This document shows positions 42,285 through 55,521 of a stretch of DNA of 64,000 bases, one piece after another (position 1 is the first letter of the stretch; every line of letters begins with the position of its first letter). Origin of the DNA: Takakia lepidozioides (Eukaryota; Streptophyta; Takakiopsida; Takakiales; Takakiaceae); NCBI GenBank assembly GCA_030704615.1, contig CM060733.1:39122001-39186000 (forward strand), in the 5' to 3' direction. A program made the position numbers and the translations under genes. A model generated the notes under the pieces. It ran no database searches. It saw only the letters and a program-made list of their open reading frames with translations, and was not told the DNA's origin.

Positions 42285-45200
42285 ATCGGGATGCTGCATC
42301 TCCATACTTGTCTTGTGTAAGCATTTATAGTAAGAGAGGAACGGAGACGGCATGGCGCTATCACTGTATCAGTCCTTTCTGTGTACACTAAACGGCTTCT
42401 CAGTGTCCAGTGAGCTGTCCCGAGCGCCACTAGGGTATCCATGGCCTCCGTCAATTTCTTCAGGATGGCACATTATTTGTCCTTTTGAGTCTGCCTTGAT
42501 TACGTTCCAAGGAGAGGGTACGGGTGTCTCTGTCTGCTCTGCCGTCCATATTGCTGCTCAGAGTTGGGCACCAGGCACGTCCGAGTTTCCATGTTTGCGG
42601 ATCACTATGGCACAGTCTGCTTGGGTAAGTATCTAGTTGTCTACGATCGTCGAAAAGTCACTGTTTTCCAGGCAAGGATGGGTTCTAGTACTTCGTCTAC
42701 CAGTTGTAAGCTGCGCCCAATATTTGAAGCTTACAGCTCTGGTGCTATGGAATCCGATTTATGCAAGCTCTCATGAGAGTCAATGGATTTGATTATTTCT
42801 GGGTTAAAGGCATATCTAGTTTTAATGTAAAATCTCAAAGGAGCATCGCTGTTTGTCTCAACTTTTCTCTGTTTCGGATCTTCATTCACTACGGATGTGC
42901 TAAGTTTCTGAATCGTTATGCAGAACGGAGCACTGCCCTTGGAAACTGGGGCTGCTGGATTTGAGCAGTTAGGATCTGGTGACATGACATGACGACAGTC
43001 TGTGTGCGTGTCCTCACAAGGCAAGGACACCCTTTGGCGTATATTTTCCAGAAGTTGAAGGTTCAATTACTGTTTGTGTCCAAGGGACACTCCACATGTA
43101 AGTTTCGTTGATCCCTACCGGAGTGTGGTCTAAAGTTAGTTTCCCAGCTGTGCTCACTGACTGAGAATTGCGGCAGTAGGCTCTTTTCCAGAGACCTCCA
43201 CTCATTTTGGAAGGAGGATTATATTCTCAGGGAACCTGGGGGTGAGGCAAAAGAGAGGGATAGAAGTTGTCAGGGGGATTTGGAAAGCAGCCCAAAGGTG
43301 TTTCACATGGGGGCAAGCTTGGCATTACAGTCATCTTCTGTTTTCAAGCAAAGTCCTATAGACGAAAGGTGAGGCAGTTTCTGAGATAGGAAATTTTGCA
43401 GTCAAGAATGACAGTTTTCATAATTTTGCAGTCATGGGATGCATGAATGTTCAAGTCATGTGATAGGTCTGTATTTCTATTTTTGAGAAATGTGATAGGA
43501 ATTCTCTTGCTGGCATTGGGGTTTGCTTACGCGGAGCCAACCTGACCAAACTCTACAGGAGTAGAAGCCAGTTTCACTGGTTGGTTGGAATTGAAGCCTT
43601 AAAGGGACTAGCAGGCTGTAATGGGATGAACAACAGGTCCTAACTGGAACTGGAACTTGCCTACCACCCGGGAGGGGGGGGTTGTTTATGACTATTTCTT
43701 TATTGCTTTGGTTGCCTTAATTGCTTTCAGTGGTTGGCCTCTAATGGGGCCTTTGTGACTCCATGTAGATGTTTTCAGTCATGGAGTGGTTAGTTCTGTA
43801 GTTCCCACATGAGGTGGGGGCTTCGAAAGATCATGACCTCATCACCCAGGGATTGTTACATACAAGAGGATGTTCATGTCCTTTTGTTTCGGCGACGTAA
43901 AGAGTGTCATTTTATGATGTGATGGAGTTTTTGTGCCTAATTTTTGAGAGGTTTTCTGTCACAATTCTCAACCTGGTTTTAGTAAAAGAGAAACAATGTC
44001 AGGTACTTCCATTAGGTAGTCTCTCTGCTGGAAGTCAGTGTTTGAGGAAGACACTCTTGCAGTGTCAAGATCTCAATGTAGATTCCAAATGGCAAGTGCT
44101 CCAGTTCCGGAAATCTGCTTTGCAGCCAATTAGTGTACTGTTTATCCTACAAACATCATTTTGGATTTGCCCTGGAGTGTCCCTTGTGCAAGGTAGGTAG
44201 GCTTGTACCCTGTTGTCACTTAGAAAATGAATATGAGCTGGACTCTTGCCATTCCATAGTTTATCACCAACTAGGGTCAAACACTGAGCAAGGAAGAGAG
44301 CAAGTGTCATTCTTATAGGCATATCTTGAACAAGAACTGAGCCATCGATCTGAGGACTTACATGCTTGCTTTTGTGTGTGGTATTTCAGGACGTCCAGCA
44401 TAGTAATGAACGAATCAGACCACATGGTGTGGTTGTACAAAACCAGCAAACTGAAGGCCTGCAACTCCAACCTGTTTTTCTCATTGGAAATACTCGCTGT
44501 GTCATACGTCTAGCACTTGACTTCACATTTTGTCAGGGATGATATCCATTTTATTAGTGAGTTTGGGACTATTGGAGAAATCACGTCATTAGCATATCAG
44601 CTCCAGTGAGCTGGTCGACATCACTCTTAGGAAAACCTGCTTCTTAGTGAAAACCAGAGGTGACCTGACAGTCAGCATGCTTTTACTGTTCAGACTCTCA
44701 AACATTGAGGTATAAAGAAGATTCAGATGAGCTGCTGGCCTGTAAAATGTTGACAACCTGCAGGGTTGGAGCATATGGGTTCCAATTGAGTGCAGGTGAT
44801 TATTTTCAGCTAGATGCCCTGGTGCCGGGCTTTCAGGGTTAGTCAAAATTGTAGGATGAAGCAGCCTAGTGGCTGATTGTGGCAGCATGTTTAACATTAT
44901 CTGCTCACCAACGAGTGGCTCCCATATGAGTTTAATCGAGTCTAATAATGATCAGGGACTTTCTGCTTGTCATTTTCATGCGCAAGAGACCATACCGAAT
45001 TGATCTGATCCTAGGATCAATGGTTGGGAACTTCCGCTCAACTGGTTTTCCCACTGCTCCAAAGTCATTTCTGCTTGGTTGAACCTTTTGTTGGTATAGC
45101 CAACTACCTTTTCACGTTATGAGGTTATGACCTTTCGAAGCTCTTTCACCTGTTCATTTTCTCCTTCTGCCTGTTCACATTCATAAGATGTGTTTTTGAG

Positions 45201-45290
45201 TTTTGGGGCCTCGCCTTGACAAGCAATTCCCGTCACATGCTATGGTAGCTTTCAACTTGTTGTATTTAGCTTCTCGCTTGGATTTGACAT
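42285..45290. other. Long stretch without a supported gene
   Basis: Ordinary-complexity DNA with many short frames on both strands, none with a recognisable domain. The first few hundred bases may be 3' UTR of the 41.8-kb ORF, and the last few hundred the promoter of the 45.5-kb gene. Confidence 0.45.
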
Positions 45291-45538
45291 ACAAGGATAG
45301 GAACTCGCACAGGCCTCACAGAGAGCAATTGTCTCTCTTATGTCTCATCCTTCACTCCCTCCGTCCGTTTCTCTCCCTCTCTCCAGGGATCTCACCGCCA
45401 CCAAGTTTTCAAGATTATACATGAAAGGCACAAACTCACAAAGATTCTCAGTCGAGACCTCAATCGAGAGGGAGGAGGCAGGATTAAGCTTTCTTTCTGA
45501 CATAGGGTTCAGAAATCCGTTTCTCGAAGTCGTTGAAA
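45291..45538 (+). promoter_or_regulatory. Likely promoter / 5' UTR of the 45.5-kb gene
   Basis: CT-rich stretch (TCTCTCTTATG, CTCCGTCCGTTTCTCTCCC) ending in GAAGTCGTTGAAAATGGC, an acceptable plant start context. Assignment is by position only. Confidence 0.4.
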
Positions 45539-48500
45539 ATGGCTCACCCACATCCGCCGTTGAAGCCGCGCAAATTTGTGACATACGAGCAGATAAAAGA
45601 CACGATGGTTTCCAAGCAAGCACCCTTCGGCTTATGGAAAGACCTGCCGAAGACGTACGTGCCAAAGATCCATCCCCGGGAACCGCATGTTCCAATCCAC
45701 AAATGGTGCAATGATATCGGGAAGGTTCCATGGGAGCAAGACCTCGAACCTTGGCGCAGCTCCCGTGGGCCGGGAATCGTCCCGCGCAGAGTCTCTAATA
45801 CAACCAATGCTCCATTCGGCACCTCCCACAACGTACCCCCGCACCCGCAGGTTGGCACCTTTCCCTCTTTCCCCTTTCAGTTATGCTTTCCATTGTCATG
45901 TCAATGCCAGAAGTCTTCAAATCAACAACCAGTTGCTCTTCAACCGATTAGTGGATTAGCCTCAAGGACATTTCTTAATTCACGTTGGTGTGAATATTTT
46001 TTCTGTTTGTTGGTTTTTGTTTGATATGCACATCTATGCTGGTTGCCTGTGAACGTTGCCCATGACGACCTCTGAGGACATACTTCTAGTTTTATAACCC
46101 ACCAGAGCATGAATTATGACTCGTAATGCAGCCCTTCCCTTCACCTAACAGAAGTGATTCATGAGGCACTGAGCCACATTATGTAGGAAAAGAGAGCAGT
46201 GCAGAAGATGAAAGGGGTGTCAAGCAGCCCGAGGGAATAGGCCGTCAAGAAGCCCACGGTCACCATGAAAAAGCTCTGATCTCTCTAAGGAACTGAAGTG
46301 CCTTGGCATCCTACCTGCATGACCCATTTGAGTCGTGTTTGAGTTCTGTAATGATGTTAAGTCACTGCCGAAGCTGGTCCCCTGTTGTTTGTGTCCCTTG
46401 GGTCCTTGGGCCTTTAGTGACTGACAAATTATGTTTGGTTCTCTTTCTCTTACACACATGCACCTTAAATGACCTCTCTTTCTGTACAACATCCATTAAC
46501 AAGGAAGGTGGTTTTGTGATGTGGCAGTTCACCGGAGATCATCCTGAAGCTCCTTGGGACAGGGAGGAGAATTATTCTATCATGCCCATAGTACCATGCA
46601 TGGGCCCAGCATTTGAGCACCATCAATTATCATCCACATATAGCGCACCCTGGGCTTCCTTTGTAGATGTCCATTTACACCCAAAGGAGCCACGGCTTAC
46701 ACAACTTGCGTATGTGAGTGACCCTCTCACACTTCTCCTTTTGAGTTTTTTAGTTCATGAGAGTGTATCATTCGTAATAAATTGGAATCTTCTCTCTCTC
46801 TCTCTCTCTGAAGTAAAGAAGCAAGACCAGACACCACCAAGGAGGGCAATCCCCTTTACTGTAGCTATAGATGTTGGGACAACCTTTATCAGGTCACAAA
46901 TGGACTGATTGACATGGAAACAAAGCATGGTGGAAGAGGGAGGGGCAGGGATAGAGGAGAGGGATTAATGAAAGTATGTACTCATAAGACTTTGTTTGCA
47001 GTAGCCTTGTGGCCATTAAGGAAAGAGAATGTACTCGTAAGACGTTGTTTGCCATTCAGGAAAGAGAGATTGTACTCATAAGACGTTGTTTGCCGTAGCC
47101 TTGTGGCCATTGACCCCGCGCCCAGTTTGAGCGGGAACAAAAGGGACAGAACCTACCTCTGTCAGGGGCTGATGTTGGTAGTAAGACTTACCTCCATATA
47201 AGGAATTAATCCGGGTTTTCCAGATATCCTCTAGAAATCCCTTCACACAAGCATCAATCTGCTGTGTGTGATTTGCCCAAAAACTAGGCCTCAGGAGGGC
47301 CTGGGCTTTTGGCTCAGCCTCGAGACTTTCAAAGTTGGTAAACAGGGGTACAGGCTTTCCCTTAATAGATTTGAAGAGAGCGTCTCTTTGGTGAGAGAAC
47401 CCCGGACAGTGTATCAGAAAATGAATACTGTCTTCAGATTGCCCACACAACGGGCAATTGCACTCTCCCTTTCCTCTCTGCTTCTGTTTGCTGTTCAAAG
47501 GTAGGCTTCCTGCCCTGAGTTTAAATTTCAGTCTAGTGCCGAGAGTGGGTACCCTTGAGGTCATCCAAGATGTCCTCCCCCATGTCACAGACTGGAAACA
47601 AGTTCAGGGAAGTTTTCTGCCTAACTTCATTTTCATCAGACAATCTCATGGCAACAGACATGGCTGAGGACACTACAGCCTCTAAGTCAGATTTATCCAG
47701 CAGGGTCAAGACTTGCGGATCCAGGTCCAGGTCCTTGAGGATCTCTTCAACTCTCTTCTGCCAGGACTTAGCCTGTTTGACAGGGCGGTCCTGTTTCCAA
47801 GATATAGAGTCAATTAATTTAGGATTTCTGGTGTTGGGCATATGTTGCAGCTGACCCCACCATCTGACCTTGAATTCATCTCGTCGGGAGCTTAAGGACG
47901 GAATGCCAAACTCACCCCGAACAGCCACATTGGCTGTTTTGGAGCATGCTGACATACACTCCTTAAGCACCCCAACTTGAATGGATTCTAGAGACTTAGC
48001 CTGGTTGGAGTTATCAACCCATATAGCAGATCGTACTCCAAGGCAGGTCTAATAACGCGACAAAGCATGGTTTTCTTAACCTCAGAGTTGACCCCTCTGC
48101 AGTGGAAAAATTTAGTGAGCCCCAGAGCTTTGCCCTTGCCAGTTTGAACAACTTTCCGGATATGTGCATCCCAATTACAATTGGAGGAGAACTCAACGCC
48201 CAGGTAAGTGTAGGAAGGGAGGACCGGGATCTCTTGGCTACCCCACTGCCACTTAAGATCACTTCCTCCCTCTCCTCTGTCGTTGAATGCTACCACTGCA
48301 CATTTGCTGACATTAGCCTCTAGCCCCCAAAGATCAAAGTATCTCTTCGCGCAATCAATCAACTCCTGGAGATTGGTTGGAGTCTCCCCTATGCCTGCGA
48401 AGTCATCCGCAAACATAAGGGCTGGTATGGTGGTATCACCCACCCTTAACCCAAATCCCTCACTTTCCACATCCTCGAGGAGTTGATTGATGAAAACATT

Positions 48501-50738
48501 GAAGAGCAGAGGGGAGAGAGTACATCCTTGAGCTACACCTTGGTCTATGTCAAAGAAGTTGGACTTCTGTCCGTTAACAGTGACACAGCTTTTGGTGTGA
48601 GCATACAAGTTGTGGACAACTCTCCACATCTTTCCCTTGATCCCACAAGACCAGAGGCGGAACCATAGGCCATCTCTCCACACTGTGTCATAAGCCTTTT
48701 TGACATCCAGGAAAAAGACATAAGTGGGTTTCCCTTCTTTTTTCCTCCCTGGATAATCTGGCTTAGAGTGAAGATATGATCCACACAGCCCCTGTTTCGC
48801 CGAAAGCCAGCTTGGCCTTCGTGGAAACAACCTCTAGACTCCAGATCAACCTCGAGACGAGTACTTATAACTCTGCAGAATGTCTTGCCAACAGCATTGA
48901 GGAGCGTGATGCCACGGTAGTTCCTGGGTTCTTCTCTGTCACCCTTCTTGTATAGATTGACAATGACCCCCTGTCGCCAGCGAAAGGGGATCATTTCAGT
49001 CTTCCAGATAAGGTTAAAGAGGAGAACTAGGGCCTCTATCATGGGATCGCCACCGTGCTTGATAAGCTCGTTGACAATACCATCAGGTCCACCAGCTTTA
49101 TATCCATTTAAATGTTCAATTGCTTATCTCAGAAGAACTAATGGGAGCATTATAAGCCATTGAAATATACTCCAGTTCATCAGGGCTGTTTTGAATCATA
49201 GGAACAGTTTTTCCAACTGTGTCCCTCCATTCAGCAGAAGACCCCTCACTGTTAGACCTAGAAGTTCTGCCAAGGATACTGTAGTGAGTTTCAAAGGTTT
49301 TGACAATGTCAACCGATGAAGTCACCACTGCACCTTTAGTAGTCTTCAGGAAAGAGAGAGCAAGGGAGAGAGAACTAGCTGTAGGCATTCTACCATGCTT
49401 TGTGATCATCAACCCCATGCCTATTACATATGTGTGTGAGAGAAAGAAAGAGATGGCGAGGGGGTAATTTAAGCATTCTTTGGTTCACAAATCAAAAGAA
49501 CATGTAAACTTTAAAATACCAATGTGGGTACAATTCTATGGAGGTGACAGCCAATCAGCCAACAGAACGAGAGTTCATGGAACAGAGAACGGCTTCCACG
49601 ACCTGCAAGACGGAGTCTAGACGCTGCTCCAATTTTGTTTCCCTCTTCTCATACTGCCCCCTTCGCTACACTGCACAATCGCGTTGTCCTCCAGGTCCTG
49701 ACTCCTTCCTATCTTTTGGTTTTCCTCATCTGAACTAATCTCTCTCCAGTCCTTACTTGGAGCTTCAGAGACTAACCTATGAACAAGATGACATCTCTCT
49801 TTCTGGTTGAAGAGGCAAAAGGCACATTCTCCCTCTCTTTCTCTGTTAGGCTTCCCCTGAAAATCATAAAATTGGTTCTTTCTTCATTTTCATTTAATCT
49901 CTTCTCTCTGTACACATGGATGAGAGAGGATTCTGGTGATCATCACATTACAATTAACAGGAGAAACACATGTAAATTAGGAACAAGCATGAGCTTGGTA
50001 CAGGTAGGCTGTGGCATTATTTTCTTGGTTCAAGCTTGGGTGCACTCTTGTGATGTGACTGCTTCTTCATGCGTATGTCAACCGTCTAGCTCTGGTAGGA
50101 GCAGGTTTGAGCTGACAGCTTAGGGTCAATCAATCCAGATTGACATGGATTTGGCCAGTGGCTGTAGTAGGTAGGAGTTTTAAGACCTGAGAGCATGCTG
50201 ATGTAAGAAAGTGCCAAAAATCCATATCTTCAAGTGTATGGGTCTGGAAAGGTGCCAAGAGCCAACACCAACGGAGGTATGCAGGTGGGTTAGTTTTAGA
50301 GGCACAGTAGAGAAGACAGTCTCATGAATGTTTTCTTACACCAGTGCAAACATCGGGATTGGGGATGTTGCTTGCAGCCAAGGAAGGGGAAGGCCTTCCA
50401 ATGGCCCTGGGACCGTGACGAAGAGCACCACAACAGGGTACAATCTCATGAATTTAAGCTGCTTTTTGGTGATATTGTAACCTTTTCATGCCCATTTATA
50501 GTCATTCTGGATCTTTATATTCGTCGTTGTCTGAAGCCTTCCAGGTGGCAAGGGGATGCTACCCCCTCGAGATTTTGACATCATGGAGGGGTTTGAATGC
50601 AAATTGGGTAAAAGTAAGGATAACATCTGTTACTGTGGAATGCCTGTGCGTCTATAGGTACCGGAAAGCTATCCACGTGACCCTGCAACATTTGTGCCAT
50701 ATCCCATTCCCTATGCATATGAGCCGAAAAAGAAGTGA
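45539..50738 (+). CDS. Unidentified 150-residue plant protein, three exons
   Basis: Exons are 45539-45850, 50378-50437 and 50658-50738. All introns are phase 0 with GT-AG borders (CAG/GTTGGC, TTGCAG/CC, AGG/GTACAA, ATAG/GTACC). The protein starts MAHPHPPLKPRKFVTYEQIK, continues through TYVPKIHPREPHVPIHKWC and VPWEQDLEPWRSSRGPG, and ends YPRDPATFVPYPIPYAYEP followed by KKK. It is Pro/Trp/His-rich with no signal peptide or membrane segment. Three exons joining in frame to a natural stop, with uniform composition, argue for a real gene. I do not recognise the family; a small organellar or complex-associated protein is one possibility, but that is a guess. The 4.5-kb first intron hosts a LINE on the opposite strand. 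A possible extra exon at 46528-46697 was not included. Confidence 0.65.
46978..47115. repeat. Three ~50-bp tandem repeats at LINE 3' end
   Basis: The unit GTACTC(A/G)TAAGAC(T/G)TTGTTTGC(AGTAGCC...)GGAAAGAGA starts at 46978, 47031 and 47072. Because the neighbouring LINE is on the minus strand, this marks its 3' end, where short tandem tails are common in non-L1 LINEs. Confidence 0.7.
47076..49418 (-). mobile_element. Non-L1-type LINE inside an intron, 5'-truncated
   Basis: Minus-strand RT blocks are MIPFRWRQGVIVNLYKKGD, NYRGITLLNAVGKTFCRVI, EGQAGFRRNRGCVDHIFTL, FLDVKKAYDTVWRDGLW, GVAQGCTLSPLLFNVFINQ and the catalytic ALMFADDFAGIGE (about 48400). A C-terminal GTRLKFKLRAGSLPLNSKQ and CPLCGQSEDSIHFLIHC zinc segment follows. 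These differ clearly from the L1-type elements in this window and resemble jockey/CR1/RTE-like lineages. No endonuclease is present; it is truncated near 49418. Frame breaks lie near 49110, 48700 and 47990-47540. It lies antisense in intron 1 of the 45.5-kb gene. Confidence 0.85.
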
Positions 50739-53204
50739 TACCTCAAGTGCAGGTTCTGTGGTTTTTTTTCCCTCTCTGATTTCATTGGTCCTTTGCTGCT
50801 TGTTGAAGTGGTTTCCTGTTGTTCTACTGTCCTGTGGGCCCTTGTGGCCCCCTGTGGATGTTATGAAGTTTCCCTCTCTCTCTCTCTTTCTCTCTCTTCC
50901 ACCATGATCACATGCAACCACATAGGGGAAGTGAGATGCATCGCCTGGTTGCAACATCTATAGTGCACAATAGGTGGGAGACATTTGTGGCAGTGTCACC
51001 AAAATATGCCCCCACGTCTGGAAATTTGTGAGACCCTCACCCCAATCGTTGCTGAATCTTGGGTGTCTTCAATTTCCTGTCTGAAACCATGGGTGTCACA
51101 GACTTTGTTCTGGCATGAAATGATTGGACCCACGTACTTTTGTGACGCCCCGACTGTCAAGTGAAAAAAGCCTGCAAACCGAGAGGTGTCTTTCATTGTT
51201 TTATCTTTTGAGGTGAGACACTGTCAACCGCTTGCATAGATTTGTTGCGATTCTAGCTTAAAAAGTACCTCTACACAATCCATCCAGCAACGTATGCTTC
51301 TCCTTGGGTTGAGTTATATTCGTGCTCTTATCTATACTGGTAAGCAAGTGAATGGGTCAGGCCTAGAGAGACCATATGAAAGTGCCCATAAGACTGTGTG
51401 CAGTGTGAAGTCCAAACATGTGACAAGGAGTAGTTAACCTTTCACTTGCCACTTCCGCCTCAGACTTCAAACACAGTTGCCAGCTTGGCACTAACTTGAG
51501 AAATGAAGATGTAGGGGTATTTGTGGCAAAGATCTTCAGCTTAATTTGAGGATGGAAGCTAATTATGGACTAGGTTGCCGCTGGGAGCGCGGTGGATATG
51601 CCTGCAGTGGGCCCGAGTCATGGGTTAAAGCGTCAAAATGAGAGTGTGGCACATCTGCAGAGGCTCTGCATTTGCTGGTTATGGCGAGGTAGTCTTAGTT
51701 GGTGGGGCTAGTGCTATAGCATACCGCATATGCTTGTAGGTTTTCGATTGCTTCTCATTTGGAGCAAAGTGTGCCTCTCTCTGTCTGTTGCGGGATTGAT
51801 TACCGGTGGTTGGGCATGTAATGTATCATTTGAAGCACTTGGTCATCTCACATGCTGAGTGACAGGTCCTATCTTCTCTTTTTTTTTTCTTCTCTTTTCA
51901 TGGTACTCTCACCAATCATCCAAGATGGGATGGATGAGAAGTTGACGTGACGATGATTAGATGATACCTACTAGCTGCAGCCGCCAACAAGCGAGCACTG
52001 AGGGAGCTGAAAGGCAGGTTCGTGTATTGAAAAGCAAGTCTCGACATCGCTGAGGCCTTGCTCTTGCAGTTGAGACGGATCACAGTGGATGCGCACAGAA
52101 ACACAGATTATTTCCACTAAGTTAGAAGAAGCCTCATGGGCTGCCCCATGGCTCTTGACTTCAACCTGCAGGATCTCACACTTTCAATGCTTGTGGGATT
52201 TGAGGGTTCTTCATGAGTGCTCATGTGCTTTTCCTGACACGAAAGACAGAAACGAAGACCTGATACTTCCACTACTCAAAAGTGAGCAATAGATAGTTAT
52301 TGTGCGCAAGCAGCCAATGTACATGCATGAAGTAGTTTGATGAGTATTATCATTACATTTGTAGCCTCAGCAGTATCAGCCATCAAATGTTGAATTTGGG
52401 GACACAAGGAAACATTTTTGTGTGATACACACATTGCTAATTTCTTTCCAGGAAAAGCAATGACTCAATGTGCCTGCAGTAGTTTTCAGGAGGTGTAGCT
52501 CGTGTCAGTCCAAGCATGCACAGCCAGCTCGACAGTAGGGAGGGGCTAAGAGAAGATTCACCACAAGAACAAATTTCAAAACATTGGAAACTGCACAACA
52601 TTTTCTGTGCCCAATTCAACAGTTATGACGCTTTCACAACGTCGCATAGCTTTATAAAAAGACCCAAGTGAGGTGACTGTACAGAAGGGGTAAAACTGTC
52701 CCCAAGAGGAGAAACAAAATCTCATAGGGCTAGCTATATTGACAAAAAGAATCAAACTATGTATTCTAGTATCACCTACTGCCTGAAGAAGGCAGGAAAG
52801 AGGATGGGTCAGTAAGTGCCAGGAGGGGAGATGAAGCCGGCCTTGCAACCTCTGCCGACGTAAAATAGACTTCACACATGGGGTTGGAAAGTCAACTCCA
52901 CATAAGTTTTCGAAGTCTCCGGAGTCCCTAGGTTGTCACCAAATTGGTGTGGAGGTTGGGTGGATGTCGGCATCCGAACACGTCCGTTGGCAGTGTCGTG
53001 ATGATCCTAAATTGTGCATAAAAGTTAGTTCTATGCATTTGTCTGTATACCAGTGAGGGTGTTTGTTTCGTGTCTCATCTTGCAAGAATGCTTTTGCGCA
53101 CTGTCATGCGGCATTCGAAATCTCATCCATCCATCCATTCAATATGCTTGGCAAACATGCTAGTGGCTAGGTCAAGTTGCAATTTTTTGTAAGTAGTGGC
53201 GAGT
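50739..53204. other. No recognisable gene
   Basis: Follows the 45.5-kb gene's stop, with its 3' UTR presumably in the first 200-300 bases. A CT microsatellite sits at 50872-50899. Nothing else was recognised on either strand. Confidence 0.45.
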
Positions 53205-53214
53205 TTTTTATTTT

Positions 53215-53560
53215 TTTAATTTTGTATAGGGCAATGCCCTAAGTGGAGGGCCTGACGCCGAGGGCGGTAGCCCCAGGGGAAGGCCCGCAAATCTGGGAAT
53301 GCCCCACAGGTGGGGCCTTACCCTGCGTAAAGCACTGCCACAAAATTTAAAGAATAATAAAAATGTTCGGTCCATTCTGCATTTCGGAATGCACTTGAGG
53401 GAGCTGATGGGGTGCATTCCGAGATGCAGAATGCACCCCAATGAATTATGCTTTTTAACGGCACGATAAATACAAAGAAAATTTGTGGCAGTGCTTTACG
53501 AAAGGGAAACCCTCCTTGGAGTGAGCATGAAGGCTCAAGGGATGGTGAGTTCCGCTGTAT
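53215..53560. mobile_element. Hairpin (foldback/MITE-like) element
   Basis: Arms CGTAAAGCACTGCCACAAAATTT (about 53325-53347) and its complement AAATTTGTGGCAGTGCTTTACG (about 53478-53500) pair almost perfectly. An inner pair CATTCTGCATTTCGGAATGCA against TGCATTCCGAGATGCAGAATG (53374-53437) extends the stem. The outer flanks GGGGCCTTACCC / GGGAAACCCTCC are partly complementary. No coding capacity. Confidence 0.7.
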
Positions 53561-54184
53561 ATGCTCACTTTGCGTGAGCCTCTTGACACAAAGAAATAGG
53601 CATATTCTACATATTCCCCAACCATCCTAAGAATATGCGACAGCAAAATGAAAATGTGCTCACGTGACAAAATTACGAAACATGTTCAAAATTTGTGTCT
53701 ACGTGAGCACAAGAGTTTTGCTAGCAAAATTATCTTTCTGATTTTTGGTTTATATATATATATATATAATGTTTGCTTCGCCACCGAAACTCTCCAAACT
53801 CGAGTATTTCTCACATTTCGCTAGCGGGGTTTTAACTAAAATATACTCATAGACCATTTAACTGATCCTAATCATGTACTTTGAGGGTATTGTGGTTTCT
53901 ATTAATTAATAGACTCACGTTTGCTGTTTTTTTTTGGGGGGCCATGCCTCTGCAGAGCCCACTGCTTACTAATTTAGTAAGTAGTAAGTTAGTAGGTAGT
54001 AAGAGGGGCCCCTCCCTTATATACCCTCCTAGCCGGTGGGACCCTTCTAGAAGGCCATTGTCAACCCTACAAGACTCCCTATCTAAATTTGGCCTATTCT
54101 TTTTTTGGACCCCTTGATCTCATACCTTAACACACGTGGCCTTACTACCTAAGCAACTCCTCACAATTCAGGCCCTTCAGATAA

Positions 54185-54312
54185 GCCATTAGGCAGGAAA
54201 CGTCACCCCCAGACCAACCGGTCACGAACGATCCACACACCACGCAGGGCAATGGGTTTTGAACCCCGAACCACTAGGGCGACACACTGTGCACTTACCA
54301 GCTGATGTGAAT
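54185..54312 (-). mobile_element. tRNA-derived SINE fragment (minus)
   Basis: The minus strand reads TCAGCTGGTAAGTGCACAG...TTCGGGGTTCAAAACCC, with A and B box equivalents. The body CTGCGTGGTGTGTGGATCG lies downstream. Too diverged for a tRNA gene. Confidence 0.55.
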
Positions 54313-55521
54313 GTTTTCAAAAGTAACTTCAGCACATTGATTTCTCCGCACACTAATTAAAGGGGCCTGATTTGTGAGCGGTCGTGTTTCCCATAAATTG
54401 TTTTAAGAAAAAAAAACCTTCAGCACTTGTTTTGAGCTACTGAAAGTCTGGTCTTGAGCATCTTAAAGTTCTGATTAGAGTGGCTCAAACTGTTCTTCTG
54501 ACTTCTGACCTTAGTCGAAATAATAGCCCCTTTCTTGCAAAATAAAATAAAATAACGGAACTAATTTTTGAGATTCCTATGATGGAACTCATTTGTGTGG
54601 CTGAAATCAGAACTGGAAGATTGAGGACGTCGATAATTTCTTTTCATGGAGAGCTTGTAAGGGGGCTGCTTTCCAATCCTACTACATGCCGTTGGAAGAA
54701 TATGCCATATGGCCCTAGACTCGTTGGCCCCAAATTCAACCTGCAATGACCCACCGTGCAGATTTCTTTCCGAGGTTTGCCTTCCAAGTTGACTCAGGCA
54801 AGCCGTAAGTCATTGGTAATAGAGCAAGTGAGGAAGACTCTTGCCCAAGCAAATACGACTTATGGTGTCACTTCACAAGTCCACCCCCCATGTGACTTAT
54901 GGTGCCCGACTCATAGGTAGTACTAGTACTTGGTGTAGAGATATTCCTCCGAAAATGTATAGTCCATTTTGGGCAATTATTAACCATCCGGAGTATGAAA
55001 GAATTAACATTCATGCCAGGGCTGGAGGGGATAGCTATCATGATCTTTTAAAGATCCAAGAGATCCATGGCATTACTTAGGTGGGTGAAGTGGGTGAAGT
55101 TAGATGAAAGCCATGCCTGAAGCTAAAATGTAAAGACTATCGAGATTGAGTGTTGTGATGCAAGAAATAATTGAGTGCTGTGCCGTCTAGGATTTTTGGA
55201 AGGTGCAGGGTACTTAAGGCATGGCAGATTACGTTGTTGCCATTACCGAACCCTAACAATGTAGTTTGAATTTCAGCATTGCATAGACCGGAGGAATTAG
55301 ACTTGCATTCAAAAATTTGAAAGCCCCATGGGAGCCTGGTGACTGCTAAAGGGAAATTGATCGTTTTTACTTCTTCGATTTCACATTCAAAGCAACCCCC
55401 CCAATTCTTCAAGTATGGATCTCAAATTTTGAGATAAAATGACATATTTGAATGTGGACCACATGAGAAATCCAGAATCCAGAACATTGTGGAATGGAAA
55501 TGCTTGGTCAAACCAAATCTT
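54313..55521. other. No recognisable gene
   Basis: Contains a short fragment (about 54853-54876, ACTTATGGTGTCACTTCAC) shared with the SINEs at 39.8-40.2 kb. Otherwise unremarkable. Confidence 0.45.

Noticed and set aside
45345-45858. Overlapping minus-strand ORFs of 100+ residues
   Set aside because: Mirror frames of exon 1 of the plus-strand gene; no domain evidence.
46303-46908. 201-residue plus ORF, or an extra exon 46528-46697 of the 45.5-kb gene
   Set aside because: It has an acceptor- and donor-like border, but adding it duplicates a PWDR-type segment already supplied by exon 50378-50437, and composition is poor. Left as a possible alternative exon only.
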